Part shown: positions 61,257 through 64,000 of the stretch, one piece after another
How positions within the stretch are numbered: position 1 is the first letter of the stretch
Layout: each line of letters begins with the position of its first letter
From: Acidimicrobiales bacterium
GTDB lineage: Bacteria > Actinomycetota > Acidimicrobiia > Acidimicrobiales > Aldehydirespiratoraceae
NCBI GenBank assembly: GCA_029263215.1
Contig: JAJCXY010000003.1
Location: 62,001-126,000 of the forward strand
Reading direction: 5' to 3'
DNA: 64,000 nucleotides
Notes under the pieces: model-generated
Database searches by the model: none
The model's input: only the letters and a program-made list of their open reading frames with translations
Told to the model about the DNA's origin: nothing
Program-made: the position numbers and the translations under genes

Positions 61257-62117
61257 TCAGAGCTGTGATCGGTCGATGCTGGCTGCTGCGTCGATTTCCG
61301 CCAGGGCGGCAGGGTCGCCGATGAAGCGATGGGTTCCGTGGTGGCTCAGCTTGATCCAGGGACACATCGACACCTGCATGCCTGCGTTGCGCACTCCACG
61401 ACAAAACGCGAAGTCCTCGGAAAGGTACCGCTTCGAGTGGTTGTCGATCATCGTGTCGAAGAACGCATGCACCGACTGCGGGTCATGGGTCGGGCTGCGC
61501 AGGTCGTCGGGGACATAGCTGGGGACGTGCGCGCCTTCGACAAGCCGATCGAGTGTCGCCCGTCGGATCATCATGAACCCGGCCCCGACCTCGGCAACCG
61601 CCACGGGTTCCATCAGCGCCACGTCGACGGTGCCGGGAAGCAGGTTGACGACAAAATCGGCCGCGTAGCGCCGCAGGTCGAGCGCCTGGTCGTCTCCTTT
61701 GCCCTGGCGCACGGCCTCGCGGATTTTCTCCCATGCGATGTTCTTGCGGGGATACACCCCGGCGATCACATCGTGGGGAGACTCGTCGGATTGGAGCGCG
61801 AGCATGAAGAGCGCGGAGCTGGCGCTGAACTCGATGTCGGCATCGACGAACAGCAGATGAGTGGCCTGACTGCGAAGGAACCGATCAGCGAGCATGTTCC
61901 GCGCCCGGGGCACGAGGCTCTCGGAGTACACGTGGCCGAACTCGACCGCCACGCCTAGCGCATCGCAGCGTCGAGCCAGCTCGATGGTCGAACGGCAATA
62001 TGCCCCGGTGCACGATCCGCCATACATAGGTGTGGCGACGAAGAGCGACCGGCTGGAGATTTCGGCTTCAGAAATGCTGATACGCCCATCGCCGTCGTCA
62101 AGCTCGACCGTCGTCAT
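61257..62117 (-). CDS. GT-A-fold glycosyltransferase-like protein
   Basis: A 286-residue protein. LFVATPMYGGSCTGAYC at the N-terminus is the nucleotide-sugar strand, and THLLFVDADIEFSAS has the DAD metal motif (Asp92, Asp94). AGFMMIRRATLDRLV and SEDFAFCRGVRNAG supply the acceptor-side and ED-type residues. It probably transfers a sugar to a protein or glycan acceptor in the cytosol. Its ATG overlaps the stop of the upstream surface-protein gene by one base, so that protein may be its target (inference). Confidence 0.75.
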   Translation of the reverse strand: MTTVELDDGDGRISISEAEISSRSLFVATPMYGGSCTGAYCRSTIELARRCDALGVAVEFGHVYSESLVPRARNMLADRFLRSQATHLLFVDADIEFSASSALFMLALQSDESPHDVIAGVYPRKNIAWEKIREAVRQGKGDDQALDLRRYAADFVVNLLPGTVDVALMEPVAVAEVGAGFMMIRRATLDRLVEGAHVPSYVPDDLRSPTHDPQSVHAFFDTMIDNHSKRYLSEDFAFCRGVRNAGMQVSMCPWIKLSHHGTHRFIGDPAALAEIDAAASIDRSQL

Positions 62118-63628
62118 CAGGATTCAGCGCCAGGGTCGTCTTCCAGACCGTGCGGCTCGTCGGAGCCGGTGTTGCCTCCGCTGTTGGGGTACGGCTCATC
62201 GTTTCCGGAGTTGTCTTCGGTCCCGCCGTCACGGGGAGGAGGCTCGTCTGCACCCGTGTTACCTCCAGTACCGCCGCCGTATGGGTCGGGCATGTCCGCG
62301 CCATCGTCAGTTGGCCCCCCATATCCGGATGGTGCCTCCATCACGATGATGGCGTTTCCGTCCCCATCGGTGATCGTGATCGTCGAGTCGTCAGAATCGT
62401 TTGGAGCCGCGCCGCCGGCCGGGTTCTTCCACGTGCCCCCGCCCTTGGACCCACCCGAGGGACGACGTCGCCACCACCACAGGAACGCCAGTGCAGCCAG
62501 GGCTGCGGCGATGAAGGCGCCGATCACAGAGCCAAGACCGAAACCGCCGGCGTCGGTCGATTTGGGAAGCGCTTCGGGATTCGTCGTTGCGGTTCGCGTG
62601 GTCGTCGGGCTGGCGTCGCCGTCAACGGACTCATCCGGGGCATCCTCCTCGACCGCTGGCACAGTGGTCGAAGAGGTGGCCAGTTCGGCCCCGATGACGG
62701 TAGGGAGTCCGAGAACCAATCCGAACAGGTCGTTGAACTGGGTCTCGGATAGAACCTGAGCGAAGGTCGCCTGATCGCAGTCCTCAAACACATGGATGAC
62801 CGCGCCGTCCGAGCCCGCCACGCTGAGCAGCCCGTCGGCGACCGAGGGGGTGGTGCCCATGGCTCCGGGAGCAACAGGGGGATCGACGGGATCCTCTGGC
62901 GCGGGCGACACGCCGCCGGTGAGCATGTCGATGTGCGAAACGTCGCCGTTCGTCGCGGACTGCCGAGCAACGACGTCGTACTCGGTCCACGCGAGTGCGG
63001 ATCCGGACGGGAACCGGTGCCGCAAGGTGGCGATCAGTTGCCCAACGAGATCGAGTTCCAAAATAGCCGTCTCGACATCGTCACCCACTACCAGGAATCG
63101 ATCGCCGCAAAGAACACGATCGGGCGCACCCAGGCCGGAGATTTCGACCAGCCCGGTCGGGCCGGCAAGCAGGACCGACCCATCTGCCGGGCGAGGAATG
63201 GCAAGTGCCCCGTTGGAACACAACGAAAAAGTCTCGATCCCCGAAATGAGGTCGGCAAAGAGCGGTGTCTTGACCCCCGAGCCTGATACCAATGCCAGCG
63301 CCCCTTTGTCGACGACCACAAACGGATCGATCTTCAGCTCCGGCTCGGCAGCGGACGGCGTGGCCGCGGCAGGACTGGTCGTGGTCGGTGGGGCGGATGT
63401 GGCCGGCGGCACGGTGCTGGGCGGGGCGGTTGTGACCGGCGCCGGTGCGGTCGTAGCCGGCGACACGGTGCTCGTGGTCGTGGTGAAAGCAGGTGGCGGG
63501 CCAGTGCCGACCGGGCCACCATCCTGAGCAGCAGCGCTGTTGACGCCGGATGCCCCGACCGCCACCAGCGCGCCGATCGCGAACCCCGCCAGCGCTCGAT
63601 GCCCTCGGTTCCATACCGCCACGTCCAC
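62117..63628 (-). CDS. Thr/Pro-rich surface protein with a C-terminal membrane anchor
   Basis: A protein of about 503 residues. An N-terminal signal (ALAGFAIGALVAVGASGV) is followed by a Thr/Pro/Ala-rich segment (VTTAPPSTVPPATSAPPTTT), then a beta-rich domain of about 230 residues. This resembles a beta-propeller by its repeated short strands (VVVDKGALALVSGSGVKTPL), but is not recognised. A second Thr-rich spacer, a transmembrane helix (VIGAFIAAALAALAFLWWW), basic residues and a Gly/Pro/Asn-rich tail follow. GTG 63628 is a guess among GTG/TTG codons; no clear ribosome site is seen. Confidence 0.7.
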   Translation of the reverse strand: MDVAVWNRGHRALAGFAIGALVAVGASGVNSAAAQDGGPVGTGPPPAFTTTTSTVSPATTAPAPVTTAPPSTVPPATSAPPTTTSPAAATPSAAEPELKIDPFVVVDKGALALVSGSGVKTPLFADLISGIETFSLCSNGALAIPRPADGSVLLAGPTGLVEISGLGAPDRVLCGDRFLVVGDDVETAILELDLVGQLIATLRHRFPSGSALAWTEYDVVARQSATNGDVSHIDMLTGGVSPAPEDPVDPPVAPGAMGTTPSVADGLLSVAGSDGAVIHVFEDCDQATFAQVLSETQFNDLFGLVLGLPTVIGAELATSSTTVPAVEEDAPDESVDGDASPTTTRTATTNPEALPKSTDAGGFGLGSVIGAFIAAALAALAFLWWWRRRPSGGSKGGGTWKNPAGGAAPNDSDDSTITITDGDGNAIIVMEAPSGYGGPTDDGADMPDPYGGGTGGNTGADEPPPRDGGTEDNSGNDEPYPNSGGNTGSDEPHGLEDDPGAES

Positions 63629-63696
63629 CAAGGTACCGCGGCTACCCGAATCGGTCTGCTTGGATGTGACATGACCACTTCTGGAGAAGGGACGGC

Positions 63697-64000
63697 GTGA
63701 ACGAGACAGCGTCGAGCCGATTGCGGGCGGGTGCCTGGCTGGCCGCAAGTGGGGTCAGCACTATGGAGCGGCGGCTCAGCCGGTCCGCCTCCGGCGGCTC
63801 AGACCTGGCGGTGTTGCTCCACAGCTTCGACGGCTATCGCCGGTACTGGCTCCCAGCAGCCCATTTCACGGCGAAGCATCTTCCAGCGAATCAGGAGATC
63901 CACTTCGCTACCGAGGAGCGAACCCTCGACGACGAGCGCCTCATCCCGCTCCTCACCGGGACGGGCACCTTCGTCGCCCGGCTCACCCGAGCGGCCAAAC
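63697..64000 (+). CDS. Protein cut by the right edge, possibly glycosyltransferase-related
   Basis: The first 101 codons are present. GTG 63697 lies five bases after GGAGAAGGG. SDLAVLLHSFDGYRRYWLPA followed by HFATEERTLDDERLIP resembles the opening of glycosyltransferase-like proteins that begin V-L-x-S-x-D-x-Y and continue to a W, but the diagnostic later motifs are outside the window. It is divergent from the surface-protein gene. Confidence 0.5.
   Translation, partial: MNETASSRLRAGAWLAASGVSTMERRLSRSASGGSDLAVLLHSFDGYRRYWLPAAHFTAKHLPANQEIHFATEERTLDDERLIPLLTGTGTFVARLTRAAK

Overview
The window is high-GC DNA that reads as a chromosome segment of an actinomycete, most likely Acidimicrobiia or a close relative. 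That placement is an inference. It rests on the codon bias, three F420-type luciferase-like oxidoreductases, TIGR03086, TIGR03792 and DM13 family proteins, secreted proteins with Thr/Pro-rich linkers, and several starts that sit 6-7 bases after a TANNNT box (probable leaderless mRNAs). No rRNA operon, CRISPR array, prophage or insertion sequence was seen.\n\nLayout. 1-9 kb holds housekeeping and secreted enzymes: an SDR, a lipoprotein, an ATP-grasp enzyme, a 1195-residue secreted nuclease/5'-nucleotidase fusion, a BaiN/HI0933-type flavoprotein and a PanB-like protein. 9-12 kb holds a LuxR-type regulator, a secreted beta/gamma-crystallin-like (I36-type) protein, an ECF sigma factor with no normal start codon, and its membrane partner. 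12-17 kb holds two phosphohistidine swivel-domain proteins around an MFS exporter.\n\n17-44.6 kb is a large catabolic island. Its first part (17-27.5 kb) has a Mer-like F420 oxidoreductase, UbiD/UbiX, two tandem cytosine-deaminase-like amidohydrolases, a VOC protein, a Rieske oxygenase and a NMT1/SsuA-type ABC importer. Its second part is a minus-strand array from about 40.1 to 28.9 kb: Fe-alcohol dehydrogenase, SDR, an E1-alpha/E1-beta/lipoyl/E2 complex with a split E2, SDR, a methenyl-tetrahydromethanopterin cyclohydrolase (Mch) homologue, SDR, a Mer-like LLM, SDR, a cupin regulator, a pteridine-reductase-like SDR and a flavodoxin-fold protein. It is followed at 41-44.6 kb by a PLP decarboxylase, an M20 hydrolase and two MaoC-fold proteins. 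Mch, Mer-like and pteridine-reductase-like proteins in one array suggest chemistry on a pterin-type C1 carrier or a related N-heterocycle. This is the most unusual feature of the window.\n\n44.8-50.3 kb is a four-gene cluster of membrane and secreted proteins that I cannot assign; one gene is split by a +1 frameshift. 50.3-52.6 kb carries a YgeY/YgeW pair. The remainder includes a DM13 protein, a decayed gene, a TIGR03086 protein, a TauE/SafE permease with an amber codon just upstream of its apparent start, a mobile-mystery-protein A/B (HTH plus Fic) cassette with a palindromic operator, an M15-like secreted protein, an acyltransferase-3, a secreted alpha/beta hydrolase, a 40-residue lipoprotein, a tRNA-Val-like 3' remnant, and a glycosyltransferase/surface-protein group that runs off the right edge.
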